Positions 26,399-35,792 of a stretch of 64,000 nucleotides of DNA are shown here, one piece after another. The notes under the pieces are model-generated. The model was not told the origin of the DNA. It saw only the letters and a list, made by a program, of their open reading frames with translations, and searched no databases. Source of the stretch: CAVZBW01 sp963773635 (lineage in GTDB: Bacteria > Actinomycetota > Acidimicrobiia > Acidimicrobiales > RAAP-2); assembly GCA_963773635.1 (NCBI GenBank), contig CAVZBW010000002.1:372001-436000 (forward strand), in the 5' to 3' direction. Each line of letters starts with the position of its first letter. Position 1 is the first letter of the stretch. The position numbers were made by a program, and so were the translations under genes.

Positions 26399-27843
26399 GC
26401 CCCCGCCGAGAGGACCAGCTCGGAGAAGGCCTGATCCACGGCCCGTGCCAGGACCTCGAGATCGTCCCCGACCCCGCCGTCGGAAAGGAATCCGACCTCG
26501 AACGTCTCCTCGTACGAGAGGGCGGCAACCCCGATGCTGAGGTTGCCCCCGAGGGGCAGAAAGGGGAACAGGTCCAACATCGCCGCGCCGAGGGCGAAGA
26601 GCTCGAAGGGAGGGCCGGGCACGTTGGTCACGACCAGATTGACAAAGGGCTGTCGGTGCACGACCTGTGCGACGCCGACCAGGGCGGCCCGCGGCAGCGG
26701 GTCGAGCAGGCCGAAGAGGGTCTCGACGGCAAGGGCCTGCTGGCGCCGCTTGAGGATCGACATCCCCCGGGACACCGCCCGCAGCCGGTCGAGCGGCTCG
26801 CAAGGCGTAACCGGCAGTCGAGCGATCATCGCCGAGACGCTGTTGTCGAGGCGGCGGTCGCCGGGGTGTCGGATCGCAACCGGAACGAGAACCTGCACCT
26901 CGCTCGGAGCGGCGTTGCCACTGACCCGGAAGAGATGGGCGAGCCCTCCGGCCACGGCGGTGAGGAGCACGTCATTGAGGGTCACCCCGTAGCGGTGCTC
27001 GACCCTCTTGAGCTCGGAGATCGGGTGGCGGACCAGCGCCACCCGGCGGTCCCGATCGATGGGTCGGTTGAGGGAGCAGCGGGGCGCGAGGGTCCTGGGC
27101 GTGAGCAGCGTCGTCAGGGAGTCGCCCAGCCGTCCGAGGGTCCGAGTCGTGCCAAGGGGATGGCGGAGGACGGCGGATCCGGCTCGCAGCCCGTCCTTGC
27201 CGGCCTCGGCCACTGCCTCGGCGGGTCCGGCGAGCAGACCCACGAGGTCGGCGCGGAGGCTGGTGTCCCCCGCAACACGAGCGGGACGCGACGACGGGGT
27301 GTCCGTGTGACGCCGCACGCGGGTCTCGGCGGGGACCTTTGAAGGGTTGCGGTTGGCGTCGAACATCACGTTGGCCAACTTCACGTCCGCGATCCCGTCG
27401 GCGAGCGCATGGTGCAGCTTGGCCACCATGCCCACGCGACCTCCTGCAAGTCCCTCGAGGAACCACACCTCCCAGAGGGGGTGACCGAGGTCGATCGGCA
27501 TCGAGAGCAGGTTCCCGCACACCCTCGCCAGGTCGTCGTCCCCTCCGGGGCGAGGCAGCGCCAGGGTCCGGACGTGGCGCGAGACGTCGAAGTCGGGGTC
27601 GTCCGTCCATACGGGCCGCAGCCGACCCAGGCCCGTGATCGGTACCCGTTGCCGGAGCTGCGGAACGGCGTCCATCCTCCGCTCGATCTCCGCTCGTATG
27701 GCCTCGATCCGCACTCGGCCGTGGGCGTCCGTCAGCGGGCCCTCGTCGAAGATGGCGAGCGAGCCACTGTGCATCGGCGTGCTGGGGGACTCGAGCTCCA
27801 AGAACAGCCGATCGATCCCTCGAAGCGCCGTCCGCGGGGTCAC
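26395..27843 (-). CDS. WS/DGAT-family acyltransferase (wax ester/triacylglycerol synthase) 1
   Basis: A 482-residue enzyme with the catalytic motif KLHHALADG (HHxxxDG). The opening is RGIDRLFLELESPSTPMHSG, and the C-terminal region has NLVVTNVPGPPFELFALGA and LPLGGNLSIGVAALSYEETF. These are standard blocks of the bifunctional family that esterifies fatty alcohols or diacylglycerol with acyl-CoA at the membrane surface. GTG at 27843 overlaps the stop of the second copy (GTGA), so the two form one operon. Tgs1, a member of this family, belongs to the mycobacterial dormancy response. Confidence 0.92.
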   Translation of the reverse strand: MTPRTALRGIDRLFLELESPSTPMHSGSLAIFDEGPLTDAHGRVRIEAIRAEIERRMDAVPQLRQRVPITGLGRLRPVWTDDPDFDVSRHVRTLALPRPGGDDDLARVCGNLLSMPIDLGHPLWEVWFLEGLAGGRVGMVAKLHHALADGIADVKLANVMFDANRNPSKVPAETRVRRHTDTPSSRPARVAGDTSLRADLVGLLAGPAEAVAEAGKDGLRAGSAVLRHPLGTTRTLGRLGDSLTTLLTPRTLAPRCSLNRPIDRDRRVALVRHPISELKRVEHRYGVTLNDVLLTAVAGGLAHLFRVSGNAAPSEVQVLVPVAIRHPGDRRLDNSVSAMIARLPVTPCEPLDRLRAVSRGMSILKRRQQALAVETLFGLLDPLPRAALVGVAQVVHRQPFVNLVVTNVPGPPFELFALGAAMLDLFPFLPLGGNLSIGVAALSYEETFEVGFLSDGGVGDDLEVLARAVDQAFSELVLSAGA

Positions 27844-29276
27844 GTCACGGACGTCCCGAGCGCAGTCACCATCTCCTCGAACCCTTCTCTGAGGCACGAC
27901 GCCAGCGCCGGGCCGTCGGGGACCGCCCTCTTGTCGATCGTGAGCCCGATGCAGTCCCCTGCGGCCATCGTGAGGAGCGAGACGTTGAAGGCCGCCCCCG
28001 ACGGCGGGGCAAAGGCATAGATGCGCTCGAGCCTCCCTCCGGCCAGGTAGCTCTCCGCGGCGGGCCCAGGCATGTTGGTGGCGCAGAAATCGTCTCCCCG
28101 CAGCATCGAGCCCCACAGGCTGCGGGCGAGCGCGGGCGGCAGGAGATCCAGCCCCGCAGCGAGGAGGTCGCTGACGGCCAGGGCTGGCGTGTTCTTCATG
28201 GCCTGAGTGAGCGTGCGCACGGCGTGCACGCATTCGCGAGGGTCCACCGAAACCGGCAGCACGAAACGGACCGGGACGAACCGGTTGCTGGCATCGGCAT
28301 CGCCTGCTCGCCGGACACTCACCGGCATCAAGATCCGGACTCGCCCGATGGTGGCGCCGTGCAGCTCGTGGTAACGGCGAACCCCGGCCACCGAGGCGGC
28401 GACGAACAGGTCGTTGAGGGTCCCGCCGGCAGCCCTGGCGGCCGCTCCGAGTGCCCCCGCCGGCAGATCGATCACCTCCAGATGGCGCCGGCCCCCACGT
28501 GCCGACATGACCGGGGAGAGCGGTCTTCCCGCGGGGGCGATGAGCCGCGCCGCGGATGCCGCGACCGCGGGTGCTTCGGCGACGAGGTTGGAGGCGCGCT
28601 GCGCCGCCCCGGCGAGCAATCCCGGGAGACTCCCTTCACCGGACAGGGAGAGCCCCACCCTCGGAAGCGAGGTCATGAGCCGCTCGGACCAACGGGCCAT
28701 GCTCGGTCGCGCCGTGCTCGAGCCGGCACCCTTGCCCGTGCCGGGGGAGGTCCCGCGAGGTGCCGACGGTTCGCGACTCCCAGAGAGAAGATGGGAGAAG
28801 AGCGTGAGGCCCCCGAGACCGTCGGTCAGGGCATGGTGGAGCTTGATCACGAGGGCTGCGGTCCCGTCCTCCAGGTCCTCCACCAAGACCGCCTCCCAGA
28901 GTGGGAGGTCGGGGTCGAAGGCGTCGGCCACCATCACCTGCGCCAGGTCGAGCACGTCGCGGAGGGACGCCTTCTTTGGGGCGCGCATCCGACGCACATG
29001 GTCGGCGAGGTCGAAGTCGCTGTCCTGGACCCAACGAGGACGCCACATCCCCAGGGGGAGAGAGACGACACGGGACCGCAGTCGCGGCTGGAGGTCCACG
29101 AGCTCTTCCATGCGCGTCAACAACTCCTCCCAGTGCGGCGCGGAGTCGAGGACGACCACGGCCACGATGGAGGGTCGGAGAACGGGGTCGGTGCCGATCC
29201 TCCAGAGCAACGAGTCGGCGTCGTTCATCGTCCCGACGACCTCATCGGAGGCAGTCACGTCTCGGGAGCTGCTCAT
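27840..29276 (-). CDS. WS/DGAT-family acyltransferase 2
   Basis: A 478-residue paralogue of the downstream gene with catalytic motif KLHHALTDG. It also shows GTMNDADSLLWRIGTDPVLR, PLWEAVLVEDLEDGTAALVI, GGTLNDLFVAASVAGVRRYH and ATNMPGPAAESYLAGGRLER. It carries a longer region between the HHxxxDG motif and the C-domain than copy 1. ATG at 29276. The promoter region 29277-29408 has only a weak DosR-box resemblance (GGGCCCATGGCCAA at 29372-29385). Two adjacent copies suggest dedicated storage-lipid synthesis. Confidence 0.92.
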   Translation of the reverse strand: MSSSRDVTASDEVVGTMNDADSLLWRIGTDPVLRPSIVAVVVLDSAPHWEELLTRMEELVDLQPRLRSRVVSLPLGMWRPRWVQDSDFDLADHVRRMRAPKKASLRDVLDLAQVMVADAFDPDLPLWEAVLVEDLEDGTAALVIKLHHALTDGLGGLTLFSHLLSGSREPSAPRGTSPGTGKGAGSSTARPSMARWSERLMTSLPRVGLSLSGEGSLPGLLAGAAQRASNLVAEAPAVAASAARLIAPAGRPLSPVMSARGGRRHLEVIDLPAGALGAAARAAGGTLNDLFVAASVAGVRRYHELHGATIGRVRILMPVSVRRAGDADASNRFVPVRFVLPVSVDPRECVHAVRTLTQAMKNTPALAVSDLLAAGLDLLPPALARSLWGSMLRGDDFCATNMPGPAAESYLAGGRLERIYAFAPPSGAAFNVSLLTMAAGDCIGLTIDKRAVPDGPALASCLREGFEEMVTALGTSVT

Positions 29277-29408
29277 CGCGCCCCGGACGCTCTCTCGATC
29301 ATCTCTGCCATGGCTGGACCTCCCCGCCCCCGGTTGACCCACATCATGTGCGCCCGCGGCGTCACGTGCCAGGGCCCATGGCCAATCGGGAGACGATGAC
29401 GGGTCCCC

Positions 29409-31034
29409 CTACGAGGTCCCAGCCTCCGCCTGCCAGCCCCGCACCCTGGCTACGAGGTCGGTCGGTCGCTCCTCCACCAGCTCCAGCGCTCCTTGGTAGA
29501 TGCAACCGTCGGAGCCATCGACGGTGATCAGGTCCCCCTCCGGGAGGACACGCCCGGCGAAGCGCAGCGTGCTCGACGCGCCGTCGATGGCGAGGTCCCG
29601 GCAGTCGACCAGGCAGGTGACCCCGAGCTGGCGTGCCACCACGGCAGCGTGGGCGGTCCGCGCGCCGGTCGCCGTCAGGAAGCCCTGACACTTGGCGAGG
29701 GCGGCAATGTCGTCGGTCGATGCCTCCTGGCGTACCAGCACGACCGGCTCGCCCCCCTCGTGGAGCCGCAAGGCGCTCTCGACGCTCAGGGCGACGCGCC
29801 CCACGGCCACGCCGCTGCTCGCCGGGGTGGCGCGCGCCATCGGGCGGACGTCCATGTCCGGGTTGAGCCTGACGCGGCGGATCTCGTCCAGGTCGAAATC
29901 CGACAGACGCTCGAGGGCCGTCGTCTGGTCGATGATCCCCTCCTCGACCAGGTCGCAGGCGATCTGCAGCGCGGCCCAGGCTGCAGGCTTGGCGGCCCGG
30001 GTCTGCAGTATCCAGAGCTTGGCGTCTTCCACCGTGAACTCGAAGTCCTGCACGTCGCCGAAGTTGAGCTCGAGCGTGCGACGCACCCGCTGCAGCTCGT
30101 GTGCCAACCCAGGGATCGCGTCCACCAGGCGCTCCGGGTCCTCCGCGCCGTGACGGCCCGCCACCACGTCCTCTCCCTGGCTGTCAAGGAGGAAGTCGAC
30201 GTAGAGCCGGTTCTCGCCACTGGTGGGGTCACGGGTGAACCCCACCCCGGAGCCCGACGTGCCCCCGGTGTTGCCGAACACCATGGCCTGCACGGTCACC
30301 GCCGTCCCCCTCAGGTCGGAAAGGTCGCGGAGGCGCCGGTACTCGACGGCGCGCGGGGCGTTCCACGACCGCAGCACCGCCTCCACCGCGCCGAGCAACT
30401 GATCCATGGGCTCCTGCGGGAACGGACGACCCACCTCGACCCGATAGACCTGTTGGTAACGGGCGACCAACTCGCGCAGTGCGGCAACGTCGAGCTCGCC
30501 GACGACGGGTGCCCGCTCTCGGCGCAGGAGGTCGTCGAGCACTGCCTCGAACGGTGCGGGTCGGCAGCCCTCCACGACGAGCGCGTACGACAGGATGAGC
30601 CGCCGGTAGGAGTCCCAGACAAAGACCGGGTCACCGGTGGCGCGCAGGAGGCCCGAGAGCGTTCCGTCGCACAGGCCGACATCGAGGATCGTGTCGAGCA
30701 TGCCGGGCATCGATATCGCGGCGCCGGAACGGACCGCGACGAGCAACGGACGGCGGCGGCCACCGAAACGAAGGCGGGTGGCCTCCTCGACCTGACGGAT
30801 GCCCCCCTCGACGAGGGCCGCCACGTCGGTGCCGAGGCGTCCGTCGCCCGCGTGGTAGTCCGCGCAGATCTCCGTGCCGAGGACGAATCCCGGGGGCACG
30901 GGCAGACCGGCCGCCACCATGCGCATGAGGTTGGCGGCCTTGGAGCCGACCTCGGACGGGGAGATCGCCTCGGAGCTTCCGTCGTAGAGGAACGCGATCC
31001 GCCGGTCCGCGACGAGATCCTGCTCGGCGCCCAT
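29409..31034 (-). CDS. PPDK/PEP-synthase-like protein lacking the PEP-binding barrel
   Basis: A 541-residue protein. Residues about 15-360 are the pyruvate-phosphate-dikinase ATP-grasp domain (PSEVGSKAANLMRMVAAGLP, VPPGFVLGTEICADYH, VAVRSGAAISMPGMLDTILD, GFTRDPTSGENRLYVDFLLD, FEFTVEDAKLWILQTRAAK). Residues about 400-520 are the phosphohistidine swivel domain, with the catalytic histidine in TGARTAHAAVVARQLGV. A full PPDK has about 880 residues and a C-terminal PEP/pyruvate TIM barrel, absent here. It could phosphorylate its own histidine and hand phosphate to a partner. The ATG at 31034 overlaps the stop of the helical-protein gene (ATGA), which points to that protein as partner. Confidence 0.85.
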   Translation of the reverse strand: MGAEQDLVADRRIAFLYDGSSEAISPSEVGSKAANLMRMVAAGLPVPPGFVLGTEICADYHAGDGRLGTDVAALVEGGIRQVEEATRLRFGGRRRPLLVAVRSGAAISMPGMLDTILDVGLCDGTLSGLLRATGDPVFVWDSYRRLILSYALVVEGCRPAPFEAVLDDLLRRERAPVVGELDVAALRELVARYQQVYRVEVGRPFPQEPMDQLLGAVEAVLRSWNAPRAVEYRRLRDLSDLRGTAVTVQAMVFGNTGGTSGSGVGFTRDPTSGENRLYVDFLLDSQGEDVVAGRHGAEDPERLVDAIPGLAHELQRVRRTLELNFGDVQDFEFTVEDAKLWILQTRAAKPAAWAALQIACDLVEEGIIDQTTALERLSDFDLDEIRRVRLNPDMDVRPMARATPASSGVAVGRVALSVESALRLHEGGEPVVLVRQEASTDDIAALAKCQGFLTATGARTAHAAVVARQLGVTCLVDCRDLAIDGASSTLRFAGRVLPEGDLITVDGSDGCIYQGALELVEERPTDLVARVRGWQAEAGTS

Positions 31035-32999
31035 CAGCTCGACAGGGACCCGAGGATGTGGTCGCGCAACCCGAGCGCCGAGCGCATCAGGGCGTCGGAG
31101 GCGTCCTCGATGCAGCGCAGGATGCTGTCGGCGACGTACAGGCTGCGAAACTCGGGCGCCTCGGTCACGAGCTTGGCACGGGCCGCCCGGTCGGCTGCGT
31201 CCGCCTGATGCTCGAGCGTGACCACCCGGTCGACCGCGACCAGAAAGTCCTCGAGGTCGTCCGAGGCCGAGCCGTCGACCACCTGGCAGGCGATCTCCAG
31301 GGCCTTGAGATGCTCCCGCGCGTTCATCGCGGTCATCCCGGCCACGCCGTCGATGATCGGGACGACCACCCGGATGCTCTCGAGCGGGAGAAGGTTGAGC
31401 AGGAACACGGCCTCCTCCAGCCCGTCGATGGCGTCGTCGGCCGATCCGAGCACCTTGGCCAGCGCCTCGCCGCCCTCCACCCGACGGGCGGCCTGGCGCT
31501 CGCCGACCAGGATCTCGTCGGCCCGGTGCTCCCATACCGCCGCCCGGGCGGTCACCCGGCCGAGGAAGGCGTCGAGCTCCGATCCCCCGAGACGCACGAG
31601 AGCGGCCCGGAGTCCCCGAGCGCACTCGACGATCAGGCTGGCGTGCTCGGCCCCGGCCTCGAGCAGCCGGCGGCGGGAGGCCTGCACGTGCCCGAGGACC
31701 TCGACCGCGCACCTCGTCGCGGATGAGCAACGGCGACTTCCCGGCGAGCAGGCCTTCGGCGGCCGCCCGGAGGGCGAACCGAGTGATCGCCAACGTGGCC
31801 TCGTTCCCGAGGACCTCGCTGAGCGGCTCGCCGTACCGGGCGGGGACCTTGGCGGCCAATTCGACGGCGTCGTAGATGAGCCGCTCGGCTCCGAGGTTGA
31901 GAAAGCCCATGTGGCCGAGGTCGTTGTCGGCCGCCCAGCGCAGCGTGGCGACGGCATCGTCGCGGGAGAGCAGAGCCTCGAGACGCTTGCGGGCACGGTT
32001 CCAGTCGAGGACGAAGACGAGTCGCGATCCCACGTGTCGCAGGAACCTCTCGAGCGAGGGCCGATCCGGTGCGGCGTGGCGACCCGTCGTCAGATGGTGC
32101 TCGCCGAGCGCCGGTGCGTCCCCTCGCACCTCGGTCCCCGTCCAATGGACCTCGAACCGCTTCATCATCGACTGGAAGAAGCGCAGCCGGCGCATGTGCA
32201 CGTCGGAGTAGGTGAGCGTGGCCGTGAGGCCCTCGACGGACAGGACCACGACGTGCGCGTCGGTCGTGCCCAGGTCGTTTTGGATGAGGAGCCGGTCACC
32301 GGACCGAGTAGCGGTCGTGGCAAGGCCGGGGTGGTCGAACTTCAACCTGGCCGTCGAGTGAACGCCGGCCATGAAGGCGGCGACCAGGCCATGGTCCTCT
32401 GCGGACAGCGAGTAGACCGCGGCGCCGTCGACGGTCGAGGTCGCGATCTGCGCCTGGAGGCGGTTGAGGGCCCGATGGGCGTCCATGATCAACAGGTGCA
32501 TGGAGTCGCCGCCCGAGGGCCGCGCCGAGGTCATCTGGTCGATGGAGTCGCCCCGGACGCGATCGTTGCCGAGGTCCGGGGACCTGCCGGAGAGGGCATC
32601 GAGTCGAGCGGCCTTCGGCGCGTCGACCAGGCCCGCCGCCGCGAGCGGCGCCAGCATCTCCGCGACGGCGTCCACGAGCTCCTTGTGGACCCGGCCGGCC
32701 TCCGGGATGTCGTAGAGGTCCTCGGAATCCAGCCGGCGCGCCCTCTCGACCGTGCGGTCGAAGACCGGATCGGCCACCCCCGCCGACAGGCGCTCGTCCC
32801 GCAGCGAGGAGAACGCGGCGTCGGGGTCGTCGGCCCTGGCCCTCGCGGTCTGGAGGAGGCTCAAGAGGTACTTGGCCCGATCATTGGCCTCGAGCGCCCG
32901 GTTGAGCAGAGCGGGCAAGAGGAGGGATCGCTCGCCGAGCTCCTCCACCATCTCCCGCTTGGTCGTGCCGAAACTTCGCGATTCGGTCACGTCGTTCAC
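31034..32999 (-). CDS. Large helical protein with PhoU/DUF47-like C-terminus, one frameshift; partner of the PPDK-like protein
   Basis: About 655 residues. The first 430 residues, starting MNDVTESRSFGTTKREMVEE and including ADNDLGHMGFLNLGAERLIY, form a domain I do not recognise. The remainder (ECARGLRAALVRLGGSELDA, DDAIDGLEEAVFLLNLLPLE, AREHLKALEIACQVVDGSAS, VAVDRVVTLEHQADAADRAA) has the heptad helical pattern and E-H-x-A-D motifs of PhoU/DUF47 proteins. One extra base near 31710 (GCGGTCGAGG for GCGTCGAGG) breaks the frame inside RDEV-VEVLGHVQ. GTG start at 32999. It is coupled by ATGA to the PPDK-like gene. Role unknown; phosphate sensing is a guess from the fold. Confidence 0.65.
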
Positions 33000-33081
33000 G
33001 CGCCGTCCACCTCCAAGCCCCAGCCCAGTGCGGTCAACAAGGTCACGAGGGCAACGTAGGACAGCGAGACGACGACGCTCA

Positions 33082-33095
33082 GAGGCGAAGGTCCC
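33082..33095. promoter_or_regulatory. DosR-like half-matched box upstream of the PPDK-like operon
   Basis: GAGGCGAAGGTCCC; its complement reads GGGACCTTCGCCTC. One arm is perfect and the centre is shared with the site at 33141. It lies 83 bases upstream of the operon's GTG at 32999. Confidence 0.4.
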
Positions 33096-33140
33096 TGGCG
33101 CGCTCGGAGGCGGGAGTCCCTGTCGCTCGCTGGTACCGGC

Positions 33141-33154
33141 GGGACCTTCGACCC
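33141..33154. promoter_or_regulatory. DosR-like box between the PPDK-like operon and the DUF2267 gene
   Basis: GGGACCTTCGACCC, two mismatches to the 14-bp core, 36 bases upstream of the DUF2267 start. The centre spacing to the 33082 site is 59 bases. Confidence 0.5.
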
Positions 33155-33189
33155 TGGCCTCCCCGAGCGAGCCGGCGGACGCTGGTCAA

Positions 33190-33606
33190 GTGGAACAGCG
33201 TGTGGATGTCATCGACCGGACCGTTGCCAAGACGTATCAATGGGTGCACCTGGTCGCCGAACGATCGGGCCTGGAGGACGCCCATCGCGCCTATTCGGCC
33301 CTGCGGGCGGTCCTCCACGCCGTGCGGGATCGCCTCGACGTCAACGTCGCCGTGCACTTCTCGGCGCAGCTGCCCCTCCTCCTGCGCGGCGTCTACTACG
33401 AGGGCTGGGAGCCCGCGAGGGTGCCGATCAAGATGTCGCTGACCGACTTCCTGGCGAGGATCGAGCACGACGCCGCGCTCAAGGGAACGAGCTCGGCCGA
33501 GGACGTCGCGCGCGCGGTGCTGTCCGTCTGCTGGGACGAGCTGGGCACGGGCACCATGGAGCACTTGATCTCCGTCCTCCCCGCCGAGTTCGCCGAGCTC
33601 CTCTGA
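33190..33606 (+). CDS. DUF2267-family protein
   Basis: A 138-residue helical protein. ALRAVLHAVRDRLDVNVAVH followed by FSAQLPLLLRGVYYEGWEPA is the DUF2267 core (AVLxxLxxRL, LxAQLPxxLRxxYYxGW), and a second similar half follows (ARAVLSVCWDELGTGTMEHL, ISVLPAEFAELL). GTG at 33190 is the most upstream fit; GTG at 33202 is also possible. DUF2267 proteins are common near stress and Hsp20 genes, and hsp20 follows here by about 170 bases. Biochemical function unknown. Confidence 0.82.
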   Translation: MEQRVDVIDRTVAKTYQWVHLVAERSGLEDAHRAYSALRAVLHAVRDRLDVNVAVHFSAQLPLLLRGVYYEGWEPARVPIKMSLTDFLARIEHDAALKGTSSAEDVARAVLSVCWDELGTGTMEHLISVLPAEFAELL

Positions 33607-33682
33607 GGTCCGGAGCTACCCCTCGACCGACGCCGAAAGGGTGCAGCCGTGCCACCCGGCCGCCGGTGCCGGGCGGGAATCG

Positions 33683-33696
33683 GGCAGAAGGTCCCT
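33683..33696. promoter_or_regulatory. DosR-like box upstream of hsp20
   Basis: GGGCAGAAGGTCCC; its complement reads GGGACCTTCTGCCC. It lies 81 bases upstream of the ATG with the strong ribosome site. The mycobacterial hspX (acr) promoter is the classic DosR target. Confidence 0.5.
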
Positions 33697-33777
33697 GGCG
33701 TCGCGAGCGGCCCTGCCGGACGATGGGCGTTGCAAATACCGACCGTGAACCCGTGATCTTTTTGAGGAGGCAACACA

Positions 33778-33831
33778 ATGGCAATCCTCCACCGTGACAA
33801 GCACGTCGTCGACGAGGCGCGCCGGGATTAG
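33778..33831 (+). other. Seventeen-codon leader frame ending in TAG, in frame with hsp20
   Basis: A very strong ribosome site (TTTTTGAGGAGG, 33760-33771) precedes ATG 33778. The frame reads MAILHRDKHVVDEARRD, then TAG at 33829. The same frame continues without further stops into hsp20. Hsp20 proteins of this type usually have about 15-25 residues before the ELPEWWRRW segment, so this leader looks like the true N-terminus interrupted by one amber codon. Alternatives are a reinitiation leader peptide or a sequencing error. Confidence 0.6.
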
Positions 33832-33837
33832 CCTAGC

Positions 33838-34224
33838 TTGGAGCTGCCGGAATGGTGGCGCCGCTGGCTGGACATCGACGACCGGACCGGGTGGCTGCGC
33901 ACCGAGGAATTCCACGAGGGAGACACGCTGGTGGTGCGAGCCGAGATGCCCGGGCTGGACCCGGACAAGGACATCGAGGTCTCGGTTTCCGGTGGCGTGG
34001 TGACGATCGGTGCCCACCGCGAGGAGCGGACGGAGCAAAAGAACAAGCGGGGCTACCGCAGCGAGTTTCGCTACGGGGAATTTCTGCGGGAGGTCGCCGT
34101 CCCTGAGGGGACGTTCGTGGACGACATCAAGGCCAATTACGCCGACGGGATTCTCGAGGTGAGGGTGCCGTGCCCGGCGGAGAAGGAGCCCGAGTCCAAG
34201 AAGGTACCGGTCTCCCGCTCGTGA
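33838..34224 (+). CDS. Hsp20/alpha-crystallin family small heat-shock protein
   Basis: The alpha-crystallin domain spans EEFHEGDTLVVRAEMPGLDP, VSGGVVTIGAHREERTEQKN, YRSEFRYGEFLREVAVPEGT and the closing A-x-Y-x-D-G-I-L-E-V strand (ANYADGILEVRVP). A short polar tail (EKEPESKKVPVSRS) follows. If translation begins at TTG 33838 the protein has 128 residues, but no ribosome site precedes it. The better signals belong to ATG 33778, separated by one TAG. These chaperones hold unfolding proteins as oligomers. The last base pairs overlap the next gene's GTG (GTGA). The family and its DosR-like box parallel HspX (Rv2031c). Confidence 0.9.
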   Translation: MELPEWWRRWLDIDDRTGWLRTEEFHEGDTLVVRAEMPGLDPDKDIEVSVSGGVVTIGAHREERTEQKNKRGYRSEFRYGEFLREVAVPEGTFVDDIKANYADGILEVRVPCPAEKEPESKKVPVSRS

Positions 34225-35792
34225 CGGCGTCGCGGGGTCAGCCCCCGGAGTCGGGCGACCCCGCACAGCCGTACGTCTCGGTTGCCGAGACCCACTCCGG
34301 AGCCGTCTTCTTTGCCGGCGACCGAGCCTTCAAGCTGAAGAAGCCGGTGTCCTTTGGGTTCTTGGACTTCTCCACGCTCGAGGCGCGGCGCCGGGCATGC
34401 GAGCGGGAGCTCGAGCTCAACCGGCGGCTCGCCCCGGACGTCTACCTGGACATGGCCGCGCTCGTGGGATCCGACGGCACGGCCTCGGAACACTTTGTCG
34501 TCATGCGCAGGCTGCCGGCGGATCGGCGCCTGTCGGCGCTCGTGGAGGCCGGCGCACACGTGGACGATCACCTGCGGGCGCTGGCCCGCCTCCTCGCCGC
34601 CTTCCATTCGCGCGCGGCACGGTCGGCGGCCATCGACGGCTGGGCCGGACGGGACGCAGTGCTCCGGCGCTGGGAGGCGAACGCCGTGGAGATGGCGGCG
34701 CCTCCCCGGCGGCGTGTTCCAGCCGGGGACGGCGGAGCGCGTCCTCTTCCTCGCTCGCCGCTACCTCGCCGGTCGCGAGCGGCTGTTCTCCGCCCGTCTC
34801 GACGCGGGAAGGGCGTGCGACGGGCACGGGGACCTGCTCGCCGAGGACATCTTCTGCCTGGACGACGGCCCTCGGGTGCTCGACTGCATCGACTTCGACG
34901 ATCGCCTGCGCTACGGGGACGTCCTCTACGACGTCGCGTTCTTGGCCATGGACCTCGAACGGCTCGGGCGGCCCGACCTCTCCCGGAGGTTCCTCGAGCT
35001 CTACCGGGAATTCACCGGCGACTCGTGGCCGGCCTCCCTCGCCCACCACTACGTCGCCTACCGGGCGCAGGTGCGGGCCCTGGTGGCAGGGATCCGACTG
35101 GTACAGGCGGACGGCGCGTCCCCCGAGGCGGCCCGCCACCTCCTGGCGCTCTCGGCGACCCATCTCGAGCTGGGCCGGGTCCGGCTCGTGGTCGTCGGAG
35201 GGGCTCCCCGGGACGGGCAAGTCCACCCTGGCGGCCCAGCTCGCCGAGGCCCTCGGGGCGGCCACGATCCGCTCCGACGAGGTGCGAAAGCAGATGATGG
35301 GCATCGACCCGAGCACGCCCCGGCCGGCGCCGCTCGACCACGGGCTCTACGAGCCGGAGGTCACCGCGGCCACCTACGCCGAGCTCGTGCGGCGCGCCGG
35401 GGTGTGCCTGTCCAACGGCGTGAGCGCCGTGGTCGACGCCACCTTCTCCGATCGCCGTTGGCGCGAGCGAGATGCGGACCCTCGCCGCGGAGGCCGTTGC
35501 CGACCTGGACGAGCTGCGCTGCGTGGCACCGCTGGACCTGGTCGAGAGCCGGATCGCCGCTCGCCTGGCGAGCGGCGGCGATGCCTCCGATGCGACGCCC
35601 GCGGTGGCTCGGCGGTTCGCGGCCGACGAGGCTCCCTGGCCCACCGCGGCACCGATCGACACGAGCGGCCCGATCGAGTCGGCACGGGACGCGGCGCTCG
35701 AGCGCCTGGGCGTCCCGCGAGCCGTCACGTTTGAGAGCCCACCTTCGGGGTGGGCGAGTCCTCCGGAACCAGCGTCGGGGTCGACCGGTTGA
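34221..35792 (+). CDS. Bifunctional aminoglycoside-phosphotransferase-like/P-loop ATPase protein (Rv2004c-like), three frameshifts
   Basis: Reassembled, about 523 residues. The N-terminal half (FFAGDRAFKLKKPVSFGFLD, FSTLEARRRACERELELNRR, DGHGDLLAEDIFCLDDG, VLDCIDFDDRLRYGDVLYDV) is a phosphotransferase-like kinase domain with HGD and D-F-D-D motifs. The C-terminal half has Walker A GLPGTGKSTL and IRSDEVRKQMMG, as in P-loop kinases of the COG0645 type. The COG2187-COG0645 order matches Mycobacterium Rv2004c, a DosR-regulon protein. Extra bases near 34706, 35205 and 35468 break the frame; three insertions restore the multiple of three. GTG at 34221 overlaps the hsp20 stop, so it shares that promoter. 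Substrate unknown. Its end overlaps the convergent permease gene. Confidence 0.82.

Noticed and set aside
29372..29385. DosR-like box for the WS/DGAT operon
   Set aside because: GGGCCCATGGCCAA matches only about 10 of 14 positions, too weak to list as a site.
33778..34224. Recoded amber codon (for example pyrrolysine) in hsp20
   Set aside because: There is no reason for a special residue at this N-terminal position and no pyrrolysine genes are visible. An error or reinitiation is simpler.
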